Assembly (NCBI GenBank): GCA_052116865.1
Contig: JBQKKG010000002.1
Span: forward strand, 269,082 to 333,081
Source: CAUPWF01 sp963515125
GTDB taxonomy: Bacteria > Bacillota > Clostridia > Lachnospirales > Lachnospiraceae
Direction: 5' to 3'
DNA length: 64,000 nt
Shown: piece by piece, positions 18,537 through 26,406 of the stretch
Position numbering within the stretch: position 1 is the stretch's first letter
How the letters are laid out: every line of letters starts with the position of its first letter
Notes under the pieces: model-generated
The model's input: only the letters and a program-made list of their open reading frames with translations
Told to the model about the DNA's origin: nothing
Databases searched by the model: none
Made by a program: the position numbers and the translations under genes

Positions 18537-18584
18537 TTCTAATTTTCTAAATACAATACAACTTCGCGCTTAAGTTTCCATTAA

Positions 18585-18625
18585 AAAAAACTACGTAAGT
18601 AGTGTGCACACTTACATAGTTTTTT
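18585..18625 (-). terminator. Terminator of clpP
   Basis: On the minus strand AAAAAACTATGTAAGT pairs with ACTTACGTAGTTTTTT (one U-G pair) around a short loop and runs into T residues. It lies 16 bases after the clpP stop. Confidence 0.7.
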
Positions 18626-18640
18626 ATCATATTTTAGTTA

Positions 18641-19231
18641 TTATTTTCTATCATTTATTACTTCATCAATTATTCCATATTCTTTTGCCTCTTTTGCACT
18701 CATAAAATTATCTCTATCTGTATCCAATTCTATTTGTTCCACAGAGTTTCCTGTGTTAACGGCCAAAAGTTCATTCAGTCGCTTTTTACATTTTACCATA
18801 TATTCTGCTGTAATAGCAATATCTGTAGCCTGTGCTGGAGATTGAATTCCTCCCGATGGTTGATGAATCATAATTTCTGCATTTGGCAGCGCGAACCGTT
18901 TTCCTTTGGTTCCACCAGCTAATAAAAATGCGCCCATACTCGCAGCCATTCCAACACAAATGGTAGACACATCACATTTCAAAAATTGCATCGTATCATA
19001 TATTCCAAGACCATCTGTGACGGATCCTCCTGGGCTATTGATATATAGGCTAATGTCCCTTGTAGGGTCTTCAGATTCCAAGAATAACAACTGACTGACA
19101 ATTAAACTTGCCGAGACATTATTCACCTCTTCTCCCAAAAAAATAACACGTTCTTTTAACAACCTAGAGTAAATATCATAGCTACGTTCACCTGTGCTTG
19201 TTTGCTCCACTACATAAGGTATTTGACTCAT
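18641..19231 (-). CDS. clpP: ATP-dependent Clp protease proteolytic subunit
   Basis: 196-aa serine peptidase that forms the ClpP barrel. Catalytic Ser is in GMAASMGAFLL (about residue 97), His in MIHQPSGG (about 122) and Asp near 171 in ELDTDRDNFMSA. Start after GGAGGTGATGCAGGT. It stands alone: no clpX, clpA or trigger-factor gene is adjacent, so it may be a second paralogue rather than the housekeeping copy. Confidence 0.93.
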   Translation of the reverse strand: MSQIPYVVEQTSTGERSYDIYSRLLKERVIFLGEEVNNVSASLIVSQLLFLESEDPTRDISLYINSPGGSVTDGLGIYDTMQFLKCDVSTICVGMAASMGAFLLAGGTKGKRFALPNAEIMIHQPSGGIQSPAQATDIAITAEYMVKCKKRLNELLAVNTGNSVEQIELDTDRDNFMSAKEAKEYGIIDEVINDRK

Positions 19232-19349
19232 ACCTGCATCACCTCCAAAGAAGTATTATAGCAGACGTAATTTCATTTGTATCTTAATAACTTAATCTTT
19301 TAGGAAGTTCATAGATATTTAATGGTTGCATTTATAGAATATACCTATT

Positions 19350-19377
19350 ACCATATGTGAAATAACAATAACCATAT
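19350..19377. promoter_or_regulatory. Repeated ACCATAT, possible LysR-regulator site
   Basis: ACCATAT occurs at 19350-19356 and 19371-19377, exactly 21 bases (two helical turns) apart, in the space between divergent clpP and the LysR gene. The pattern would suit a LysR-type dimer, but nothing confirms it. Confidence 0.25.
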
Positions 19378-19429
19378 CTATTGAATCTCCTCCCTGCAAT
19401 ATCTATAATTATGTAGGGAGGGAAAACAT

Positions 19430-20329
19430 ATGTATATCAATCAATTAGAGACTTTTATACATGTAGCTAAGTATAAAAGTTTTTCTCAAGCAGCGCGGAT
19501 TCTTTTTCTTTCGCAACCTACAATCAGCGCTCATATAAAATCTTTAGAGAATGAACTTGGGGTTCAGCTTTTTATTCGATCCACCAAAGATATTGAGCTT
19601 TCTGAGGCGGGAACTATTTTTTATCCATGTGCTATCCAAATGATAGCCACCCGTGATTCTGCCACTTCTCAATTACAAAAATATAGCGAACGAGCCAATC
19701 TAACACTAAAGGTAGCTGCTTCCACTGTTCCTTCGCAGTATATCCTTCCTTCTATTTTATCCAAAGTAGCAACCGTATACCCTACTGCATACTGTCAAGT
19801 TCAACAACTTGATAGCGAACAAGTAATTGAAAATATTTTAAATTATGAATCATACATTGGAATCGGAGGTATTAACAACGGAAATCCAAAATGTAATTTT
19901 GTCCCGTTTTATCATGATGACCTAGTAGTCATTACCCCTAACACTCCCTATTATCAGGCATTTAAGGGTAGATTTCCACCTCGACTATTATTAAAAGAAC
20001 GATTTGTTAATCGTGAAAGTGGAAGTGGTACACAAAAAACCATTGATGATTTTTTTTCTAAACACAACATTAAGCTGTCCTCTCTTAACATTATTGCAAA
20101 AATGCAGACTACAGAAGAGGTTAAAAAGGCAGTCGCTGCTGGTCTTGGCATCTCCATTATCAGCAAAATAGCTGCAAAAGATTACTCCGAGTTTGGATAT
20201 ATCTTAACCTACGAGCTCCCTGTACATGCACCAATTCGAGATCTGTACATTATTACACATAAGGATTATATCTTACCTCCTATTGCAGAATATCTACAGA
20301 AGCAATTAATTAAGAAATATACCAATTAG
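19430..20329 (+). CDS. LysR-family regulator, probably selenium-associated
   Basis: 299-aa LysR regulator. Residues 1-60 are the winged helix (FSQAARILFLSQPTISAHIKSLENELG); from about residue 90 the substrate-binding domain begins (LTLKVAASTVPSQYILPSIL). Starts with ATG after GGGAGGGAAAACAT. It sits at the left border of the selenoprotein island, convergent with the reductase gene. I recall that annotation pipelines define a LysR family tied to selenium metabolism and that this sequence type fits, but I cannot verify that here. Effector and targets unknown. Confidence 0.75.
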   Translation: MYINQLETFIHVAKYKSFSQAARILFLSQPTISAHIKSLENELGVQLFIRSTKDIELSEAGTIFYPCAIQMIATRDSATSQLQKYSERANLTLKVAASTVPSQYILPSILSKVATVYPTAYCQVQQLDSEQVIENILNYESYIGIGGINNGNPKCNFVPFYHDDLVVITPNTPYYQAFKGRFPPRLLLKERFVNRESGSGTQKTIDDFFSKHNIKLSSLNIIAKMQTTEEVKKAVAAGLGISIISKIAAKDYSEFGYILTYELPVHAPIRDLYIITHKDYILPPIAEYLQKQLIKKYTN

Positions 20330-20377
20330 TAAGATAGGGACGGGGGCAATGTTACATTGCCCCCGTCCCTATCTTAC
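20329..20377. terminator. Bidirectional terminator, perfect 23-bp inverted repeat
   Basis: Arms 20329-20351 and 20355-20377 are perfectly complementary with a TTA loop, GC-rich at the centre (GACGGGGGCAATG). It begins within the LysR stop codon and ends 2 bases before the reductase stop, serving both convergent genes. The perfect long arms are also reminiscent of a small dispersed repeat. Confidence 0.8.
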
Positions 20378-20378
20378 A

Positions 20379-21530
20379 TTAAAGCATTTCTATAAAAGCA
20401 CTGATTCTTGTATCAATTTGTCCTGCATCTGCAGTTGAATAATCTGTGTTAATAGCCATATAAGGTAACCCTTTATTTTGCGTAACAAACGTCTTTACAG
20501 CATCTGATTCGATTGCAAACGTATGGCAAGCTTGCAGTAGTACTTCTATGACTCCATCCACTTGATACTCATCTATTTGTTCATTTAACGCAACTAGTCG
20601 CCCTGGATTTGGACTCATCACAGAACAATTGACCCGTAAGTATTTTTCAGACATTGCCCGAATTGGATCGATGGTCTCATCTACTGGGTCTTTCTTTTCT
20701 CTTGGCCCACAACAGTTTTCAAAACCAACTACATCTGCTCCTAATTCTTCAATTCTTTTGATTACTTTGTCACGTACACCGTTTGTCGGACAACCCGTAA
20801 TTAAAATCCTTGGTCGAGATTTTTTCCCTTTGCACTCCTGTTCGTAGCGCTCTCTTAATTCCAACGTCCGTTGTTCTAAAAATTCAATTCGTTTTTCCAA
20901 ATCAAATGTAAATTCATTGGAATCAATGACTGTGCTAATCTCATACCCGGTCAATGGCGTTGGCTTCAATCGACCTATTTCAAAAAAGTCTAATACTGCT
21001 TTACGTTCTCTATTTTTTAGTTTAATTGCAGCACGCATTTTTTCTTCTGTTATTTCAATCCCAAAAAACTCTTCAAAATCTCTTTTAAGACGCTCCATTT
21101 CAGCCATCCAGAATTCCAATGATTTTTCTCCCACTTTACTTGGTGGCAATTGCATAATAAATGCATGCTTCAATTCTCCCATTAACTCATACATCTTACG
21201 CTTTCCATCACATGTTGTTTCTGCTAAGACCATGTCTGAAAAGTAAAAAAACGGACATTTATCAGCTACTGCTGCCCCATAACTTGCTTTAATTAATGGA
21301 CATAAATTCTTGGGAAGCCTTGTCTCCGCAGCCGGTATATTGTCGTCCCCAATTCCACATAAAATGACTGGAATTGCATCTGCAGCATAAACCATTTCCC
21401 AAGGCGTATAGGTACAAAACACCCCAACGATGTTTTTCCCGCTTTCCTTTAACTCTTTCATCTTTAAAAAAGCATTCTTTCTGGCTTCCGGATATGTTTC
21501 AAAATTCTCTGGTAGCTTTAGATTCTCCAT
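20379..21530 (-). CDS. Double-cubane-type anaerobic reductase (2-hydroxyacyl-CoA dehydratase subunit family)
   Basis: 383-aa protein of the HgdB/BadD family. Cysteines likely to bind iron-sulfur clusters appear in VGVFCTYTPWE (about residue 39), AETTCDGKRKMYE (about 110), ENCCGPRE (about 275) and LLQACHTF (about 335). This single-subunit form corresponds to double-cubane cluster proteins, which reduce small hard-to-reduce molecules after ATP-dependent electron input from an activator; no activator gene is adjacent. It is the last gene of the minus-strand selenoprotein operon. Substrate unknown. Confidence 0.75.
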   Translation of the reverse strand: MENLKLPENFETYPEARKNAFLKMKELKESGKNIVGVFCTYTPWEMVYAADAIPVILCGIGDDNIPAAETRLPKNLCPLIKASYGAAVADKCPFFYFSDMVLAETTCDGKRKMYELMGELKHAFIMQLPPSKVGEKSLEFWMAEMERLKRDFEEFFGIEITEEKMRAAIKLKNRERKAVLDFFEIGRLKPTPLTGYEISTVIDSNEFTFDLEKRIEFLEQRTLELRERYEQECKGKKSRPRILITGCPTNGVRDKVIKRIEELGADVVGFENCCGPREKKDPVDETIDPIRAMSEKYLRVNCSVMSPNPGRLVALNEQIDEYQVDGVIEVLLQACHTFAIESDAVKTFVTQNKGLPYMAINTDYSTADAGQIDTRISAFIEML

Positions 21531-21567
21531 ATGTACTCCTCTCTTACTTTAGGTATTTTACACTCAT

Positions 21568-21777
21568 TTAATTAATTCTTATAAGCGTAATTCCAACTTC
21601 CTGCAACGCTAATCTTGCCGCACGTTCACAATTATCACAATTGCAAATATAAACTTTTTTCCCCGCCAAATCAATTTCGTAAAACAATACCTCCGAATGA
21701 TCTAATGCCTCACGTATAATTTCTTCCTTTTCGTTACAACCATCTACTGATATTTCAAATACTCTATATGTTTCCAC
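21568..21777 (-). CDS. Small HMA-like cysteine-rich protein
   Basis: 69-aa protein starting with GTG after AAAGGTGG. The strand-helix-strand pattern and CNCDNCERAARLALQEVG resemble a small heavy-metal-associated or metallochaperone fold, but the usual N-terminal MxCxxC metal loop is replaced by VDGCNEKE; the cysteines sit in the second half instead. It lies between the ABC ATPase and the reductase genes. A role in delivering a soft metal or selenium is a guess from context. Confidence 0.6.
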   Translation of the reverse strand: METYRVFEISVDGCNEKEEIIREALDHSEVLFYEIDLAGKKVYICNCDNCERAARLALQEVGITLIRIN

Positions 21778-21809
21778 TGTGTACCACCTTTATGTTCTCA
21801 CCTCATTGA

Positions 21810-22661
21810 TTACACCACACAACTATCTCTAAATGGCATATCCTTTTCTTCCACCTGATGTATAAACTTCATCAACTCCTTATCATCTTCTGTGAATACT
21901 CCACTGCTTAATGCATCCTTTAATATATCTGTCAACTGATCTACATATTGATGATATTGTGGGTTAGTCCTATCCCTCGGTCTAGGCATATCAATCTTTA
22001 CATCTGCTATGATCTTTCCCCGATCTCTCGACATTACAATTACTCTGTCACTAAGATAAATAGATTCATCTACATCATGAGTAACCATCAATGCAGTTGT
22101 TTTTTGATTTTGCAAGATACTTTCTAATTGAACCTGCAATAACTGCCGCATTTGAAAGTCTACTGCACCTAATGGTTCATCCATAAGCATTACTTGTGGT
22201 TCACAAGCTAACGCTCTAAGAAGCGCTACTCGTTGTTTCATTCCACCAGAAATTTCATGTACATAATAGTTTTCATATTCTGCCAATTGAGCCATTTCCA
22301 ACAATTTCTTTAATCGAATCTTGCATGTTTCTTTTGGAATCTTAGCCTTTTTCATTGGATACATAATATTCTCTCCAACTTTTAACCAGGGAAATAGCGC
22401 ATAATTTTGGAATACAAATGCCCGATCCGGTCCTGGTTTTGTTACCTTTTTATCATTGACATATATTTCTCCTCCATTGTACTTTTGGAATCCAGCTATA
22501 ATGGTTAATGTGGTAGTCTTCCCACATCCCGAAGGTCCTAATAATGATACAAATTCACCTTGCTCTACCTCAAATGAAATGTCTTCTAATACGGTTAACG
22601 GCTCATCACCTTTTTTTCTAGCTTTAAAAACTTTTGTAATATTTTTCACTGATATCGACAT
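21810..22661 (-). CDS. saoA: ABC transporter ATPase, NitT/TauT type (SaoA-like)
   Basis: 283-aa ATPase. Walker A GPSGCGKTT (about residue 41), Q-loop FVFQNYALFPW, signature EISGGMKQRVALLRAL, Walker B VMLMDEPLGAVD and H-loop VTHDVDES are all intact. It resembles the ATPases of nitrate/sulfonate/taurine importers. Its probable partners are the selenocysteine-containing binding protein 13 bases upstream and the permease on the opposite strand at 25523. The symbol is from my memory of the SAO gene set. Confidence 0.8.
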   Translation of the reverse strand: MSISVKNITKVFKARKKGDEPLTVLEDISFEVEQGEFVSLLGPSGCGKTTTLTIIAGFQKYNGGEIYVNDKKVTKPGPDRAFVFQNYALFPWLKVGENIMYPMKKAKIPKETCKIRLKKLLEMAQLAEYENYYVHEISGGMKQRVALLRALACEPQVMLMDEPLGAVDFQMRQLLQVQLESILQNQKTTALMVTHDVDESIYLSDRVIVMSRDRGKIIADVKIDMPRPRDRTNPQYHQYVDQLTDILKDALSSGVFTEDDKELMKFIHQVEEKDMPFRDSCVV

Positions 22662-22673
22662 ACGCTACACCTC

Positions 22674-23462
22674 TTATTCCAATAATAAAATTTTCCACCC
22701 AGCAATTTTTACGATTCCATCATTTAACTTAAAATCATCTGGGTTCTGCATACTTTGATGTATTTCATTTCCAACTTTATTATAAGAATCTATGAACCTT
22801 TCAAATTCTTTTGTTTCTATTACACTTTTACGAGTTACTAATACATAAGAGATATAATCCTCTTCACTTAATCTATGATATTGATATCCCTTCAAAAGGG
22901 ACGCTTTTGATATATCCATAATAGCACCATCTATTTGTCCATCCCCCATTGCATAATTCAAACCCTTTGGTGTAATCTCTAGGACATCTTCTACGCGTGG
23001 GACTGTATCATATACAAGCTTTTTTAAGTGTTTTCTCCCTTGTGCAATTCCAATTGTATGTACTTCATCTAACCATTTTTTTTGATATACTAATACTTCT
23101 GCATTCATAATTGCCGGTCCATAAATGATAAATCGTTCATCTTCAGATACCAATTTCTTGGCTACTTCTGGACAATAAAGGGCCAAATCAATATCGTTCG
23201 AGCGCAATGCCCATTGCGCAGCATTATTTCAACAATCTTGAAATTTATAGGATTCTATCGCTTCATTTATCTCTACAGTTTGGTAATCTTGTTGTGCTTT
23301 TTCTACTACCTTTTCTATCACTTTTCCAGAGATATCCTCTCCTATCCCCACCTTTAAAATAGCGTTCGCATTCTTCTCTTCTTTTGGCAGGATCGCGGCA
23401 GCCATGATACCACACAGCAAAACACTCATTATAAAAATTTTTATCTTTGTATTCGTTTTCAT
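22674..23462 (-). CDS. saoB: Selenocysteine-containing ABC substrate-binding protein (SaoB-like)
   Basis: 262-aa protein if the in-frame UGA at 23229-23231 is read as selenocysteine (Sec78). Residues 8-25 form a signal anchor/peptide. The frame continues without break through FQDC-Sec-NNAAQWALRSNDIDLALYCPE, the conserved core of NitT/TauT-type binding proteins, so a stop here would cut the domain in half. A 7-bp hairpin with a GGGC loop begins 9 bases after the UGA. Sec directly follows Cys77. Likely presents the substrate to the permease at 25523. A conventional gene finder would report two fragments. Confidence 0.85.
23202..23219 (-). promoter_or_regulatory. SECIS-like hairpin of the substrate-binding selenoprotein
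   Basis: GCGCAAT-GGGC-ATTGCGC: seven perfect pairs and a four-base loop starting with GG, 16 bases after the UGA. The loop position and its G residues fit bacterial SelB-binding hairpins such as that of fdhF. Confidence 0.7.
23229..23231 (-). other. In-frame UGA read as selenocysteine (Sec78)
   Basis: The codon follows TGT (Cys77) and is followed by the conserved continuation of the binding-protein domain in the same frame. Confidence 0.85.
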
Positions 23463-23468
23463 CCTATA

Positions 23469-23978
23469 TTAGCAGCAATCTTCCATTCCATCTCCAAATA
23501 AATCGCTAGGCTGTCCCTCAATCATTCGGTAAATAGCATAACCAACTGCCCCCTTCTTTTCTCCTGAGACAATGAATTCTACTGGTCCTTCATTGTCAAT
23601 ATTTTTAAACTGTATGCCTTGATGCTCAATCGGTGCTGGAACCGGATCTGAATATTGTAATTTTCCATCTCCATAATCAATTGCAACTACCATTCTTGTT
23701 AATTTCTCTTGCTTATAAATGACTACCAAGTCCTTATACCCATCATCTGTCACATCCTCTTCACATGCTAAGATTACATTTGCCTCAGGAAACTTCTCTT
23801 TGAATTTCTTAAGTTTCTCATTTGTAAAAGAAACATTGTCGGCAAATTCTACTTCTCTATTCCCATAAGATACCGGCTTCTTATCCAAGTATCTATGTAG
23901 TCCAAAAGCTACAATAAGTAATATCACGACAACGATTAGTTGTATCCATCTCTTTTTTCTCTTTGATTCTATTTGCAT
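23469..23978 (-). CDS. saoC: Membrane-anchored protein with Cys-Cys C-terminus (SaoC-like)
   Basis: 169-aa protein with one N-terminal membrane segment (residues 11-27) and an extracytoplasmic part containing VTDDGYKDLVVIY, like an FG-GAP or VCBS repeat strand. The last residues are MEDCC followed by TAA, so the chain ends in two adjacent cysteines. I recall a Cys-Cys-COOH protein that may carry Sec at this position as a standard member of the SAO cluster. It overlaps the permease gene by 10 bases and ends 6 bases before the binding-protein gene. A soft-metal-binding or redox role is inferred. Confidence 0.7.
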   Translation of the reverse strand: MQIESKRKKRWIQLIVVVILLIVAFGLHRYLDKKPVSYGNREVEFADNVSFTNEKLKKFKEKFPEANVILACEEDVTDDGYKDLVVIYKQEKLTRMVVAIDYGDGKLQYSDPVPAPIEHQGIQFKNIDNEGPVEFIVSGEKKGAVGYAIYRMIEGQPSDLFGDGMEDCC

Positions 23979-25072
23979 ACGCTACCTCTTCTGAAACGTG
24001 GTGCAATTAATTGATAAAAAGATACACAAGCATAGCCTATCAAAATCATGCTACACACATATTTGAGCCAATGTGGCATCACCAAAATCATCCGATTAGC
24101 TGCACTAATTGTATGTTTACTCTTATCAAAATCTAATACTGGGACAAATCCTGGTATTAATAATTTATTTGCAATATATCCAGCTAAATTTGACAATAAT
24201 AAAATAAGTGAAAAATAAAGAATCATTGCCCGCTTTCCAATGGTTTTATAAATGGTAATCAATTCTGGTATATTCGTACCCGCCCCTGCCATTAAAAATG
24301 TAATTGCCACTCCCGGAGATGCTCCACTTGCAATTAACGCTGCTATGAACGGTATATGCCCTACCGCACATACATACATAAGTGCTGCTATCACTGTAAC
24401 TCCCATAAGGGAGACAAACCCCGGGCTCCCAAGATAGTCTTGAATGAAAGATTGTGGCACAATATTAAATATAATACCAGCAATAAGCATTCCTGTTACC
24501 GTATATTTACTAATTGTGACACCTAATTCCGTTAACGACCAGCGAAGTCCTCTTTTTAGCTTTTCTATAAATGTTACCTCTTCAAATTCCAGAGAAATTG
24601 CTTTACTTTCTTTTTCTCCTTCTATTTTTATATGTAATTCATTTCCTGCAAATTTATTTGCAATAACACCTATAAGCATAGGTGCTAAAAATCCGGTAAT
24701 CAAATAGATGATTGCTATTTCCTTACCAAGTAACCCAAAAGCAAGCACCAATGCCACAGGATTAATCATCGGTGTACTGGTCATAAATGCAAGCGTTGGC
24801 CCTAAATATACCCCACTATAGTACATACTAATCCCCAAGGGAATCGTTCCACAACTACATATAGGGATAAACATTCCCGATATGGTTGCAAAAAAAACAC
24901 CACCAAGTTTCGTGGAGCCTACGGAGGTCTTCTGCACTTTTTCAGGTTTTAAGAACTCATGCAATATACCAGCTACTAAAAAACTAAATACCATCCATAC
25001 AGAAGAACTATTTAACATGTTTATAGCAGAATATAAAATATCACTTATAAATTTAGCAAAATCACTTAACAT
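23969..25072 (-). CDS. saoE: ArsP/DUF318-family efflux permease (SaoE-like)
   Basis: 367-aa membrane protein with about eight to ten hydrophobic segments. The family motif CSCGTIPLG (about residue 73) and the second-half AVGHIPFIAALIASG and AGAGTNIPEL mark the ArsP_1/DUF318 permeases. Some members export trivalent organoarsenicals, and many are encoded beside a thioredoxin-like protein, as here. It overlaps the selenocysteine-containing thioredoxin-like gene by 11 bases. Likely expels the product or a toxic metal species. Confidence 0.8.
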   Translation of the reverse strand: MLSDFAKFISDILYSAINMLNSSSVWMVFSFLVAGILHEFLKPEKVQKTSVGSTKLGGVFFATISGMFIPICSCGTIPLGISMYYSGVYLGPTLAFMTSTPMINPVALVLAFGLLGKEIAIIYLITGFLAPMLIGVIANKFAGNELHIKIEGEKESKAISLEFEEVTFIEKLKRGLRWSLTELGVTISKYTVTGMLIAGIIFNIVPQSFIQDYLGSPGFVSLMGVTVIAALMYVCAVGHIPFIAALIASGASPGVAITFLMAGAGTNIPELITIYKTIGKRAMILYFSLILLLSNLAGYIANKLLIPGFVPVLDFDKSKHTISAANRMILVMPHWLKYVCSMILIGYACVSFYQLIAPRFRRGSVCK

Positions 25073-25319
25073 TTAGCGCCTCCTCAAATGCTGTTCGAAT
25101 AACAGGTTTCGTCAATTTAGTCACTGCCTTTTTCTCATTGATTACAAGCATGCTCTTTGTTACAGCTCCATATTTTTTAATGTAATCAAAGTCTTTTCCA
25201 GCTTGATAAATCTTTACTATGACTCTACCTTTATATTCTTGTTCCAAGACTTGAACCAAGTCAGCAAACACCTCACATCATGCACAAGCACTAATATATT
25301 CAATACATGGTTTTTTCAT
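25062..25319 (-). CDS. saoT: Selenocysteine-containing thioredoxin-like protein (SaoT-like)
   Basis: 85-aa thioredoxin-fold protein if the UGA at 25278-25280 is read as Sec14. The ATG at 25319 follows AAAGGCG. The active site reads ISACAUCEVFADL (U = Sec), a CxUC version of CxxC. It is followed by a helix, VIVKIYQAGKDFDYIKKYGAVTKSMLVINEKK and a terminal helix, as in small redox-active disulfide proteins. If UGA were a stop the product would be 13 residues. The true stop is also TGA (25062-25064), without a hairpin. First gene of the operon. Probably reduces or transfers the product of the lyase or transporter. Confidence 0.87.
25241..25269 (-). promoter_or_regulatory. SECIS-like hairpin of the thioredoxin-like selenoprotein
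   Basis: Core GACTT-GGTTC-AAGTC (25248-25262), loop starting with GG, with an outer GTT/AAC pairing across an internal loop. The loop begins 21 bases after the UGA. Confidence 0.6.
25278..25280 (-). other. In-frame UGA read as selenocysteine (Sec14)
   Basis: Located within the C-A-Sec-C active site of the thioredoxin-like fold. Confidence 0.88.
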
Positions 25320-25353
25320 TAGTATCGCCTTTCTACTTTTATTTATGTTCCAT

Positions 25354-25362
25354 ATTATAACA
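25354..25362 (-). promoter_or_regulatory. Extended -10 promoter of the minus-strand selenoprotein operon
   Basis: TGTTATAAT on the minus strand is an extended -10 element 35 bases before the ATG. No good -35 is visible. Its upstream flank contains a perfect palindrome (25369-25380). Confidence 0.55.
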
Positions 25363-25368
25363 TTTTCC

Positions 25369-25380
25369 TACATGCATGTA
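25369..25380. promoter_or_regulatory. 12-bp palindrome TACATGCATGTA, candidate operator
   Basis: Perfect palindrome overlapping the expected -35 position of the minus-strand promoter, in the divergent gap between the two transporter units. A repressor bound here would block the operon starting with the thioredoxin-like gene. Confidence 0.4.
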
Positions 25381-25468
25381 TGTACACCCCAACTATTATT
25401 ACGATTTTCTATCGGGTTGGCTTTTCCTATCACTTTTTCCTATAAAGTAATGCATTCACAAGCTCACA

Positions 25469-25477
25469 TGCTATAAT
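25469..25477 (+). promoter_or_regulatory. Extended -10 promoter of the permease and binding-protein genes
   Basis: TGCTATAAT is an exact extended -10, 45 bases before the ATG at 25523. Confidence 0.55.
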
Positions 25478-25522
25478 ACGTGAAGATTTATAGTCATTTT
25501 ACAAAAGAATGGGGGTGAAACA

Positions 25523-26347
25523 ATGGAAAACAATGACCAATATTTAAAGCATATGACTCAGACCACGCAAGCAGGAGATCGCAATAAATTCTATCGCTTA
25601 AATAAAGGACGTAACTATTATACCTTCCTTGCACTGGTTCTTCTTTGCATCGCATGGTATTTTATTGCTCATAAAGTAAATAACCCCTTTATATTCCCTT
25701 ATTTTGAAAACGTCATGAAAGCTGTCTGGACTTCTATCACAGACTTGTATATTTTAAGAAATATAGGAATTACTATACGCCGTGTTTTAACCGGATGCTT
25801 GTATGCATTTGTGATTGGCTTTCCGCTAGGAATGATTATGGGTTATTCAAAAGCGATATTAAAGACGTTATCGCCTTTTATTAATTCCCTAAGACAAGTA
25901 CCCATCATGGCTTGGGTACCATTGGCTATTGTATGGTTTGGTATCGGAGATGGTCCTACTGTTTTTTTAATTGCATTTAGCGGACTATTCACCATTATCC
26001 TGAACACAATTTCCGGAGTGCAAGATATCAGCAAGGACTACTATAACGCAGCAAAATCTATGGGTGCAAGTACCCTCTCTATTATGAAAGATGTTGTCTT
26101 ACCTGGCTCTATGCCAGGCGTCATTACAGGCCTACGTTTGGCTATAGGTCTTGGCTGGATGTCTGTAATATGAGCGGAGTTCATAGCTACCAGTGCCGGA
26201 TTCGGCTACTGTATGGTGGAAGCACAATCAAGAATGGAGACAGATAAAGTCATTGCATTTATGATTATTGCTGGTCTCATTGGTTTTTTGATTGATGCAG
26301 TTATGCTATTTGCAGAACGTCATATTCTCAAATGGAAGGTGATGTAA
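25523..26347 (+). CDS. saoP: Selenocysteine-containing ABC transporter permease (SaoP-like)
   Basis: 274-aa permease if the UGA at 26171-26173 is read as Sec217. Start after GGGGGTGAAACA. It has about six membrane segments and the EAA loop YNAAKSMGASTLSIMKDVVLPG. Then comes GLGWMSVI-Sec-AEFIATSAGFGY, where relatives of the NitT/TauT type have alanine-alanine-glutamate; the frame runs on for 57 residues through the last membrane segment to a TAA. Sec therefore lies in the membrane helix after the EAA loop, near the translocation path. The ATPase is on the opposite strand at 21810. Confidence 0.85.
26171..26173 (+). other. In-frame UGA read as selenocysteine (Sec217)
   Basis: Followed in frame by the conserved AEF...GFGY continuation of the permease. 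Confidence 0.85.
26191..26211 (+). promoter_or_regulatory. SECIS-like hairpin of the permease selenoprotein
   Basis: CAGTGCCG-GATT-CGGC(T)ACTG: eight pairs with one bulged T on the 3' side; the loop begins 26 bases after the UGA. Confidence 0.6.
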
Positions 26348-26384
26348 TGTGCAACGCCAAAGCGTTCACCAGGCTTTGTGCACA
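26348..26384 (+). other. Intercistronic hairpin between the permease and binding-protein genes
   Basis: TGTGCA...AAAGC pairs with GCTTTG TGCACA with a bulge, directly after the permease TAA. It may stabilise the downstream message for the binding lipoprotein. Confidence 0.4.
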
Positions 26385-26406
26385 TAAAAAATAATGGAGG
26401 AGAATT

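Noticed and set aside
25062..25064. The TGA at the end of the thioredoxin-like gene as a second selenocysteine
   Set aside because: Only two codons follow before TAA, no hairpin is placed after it, and the protein already has the family length.
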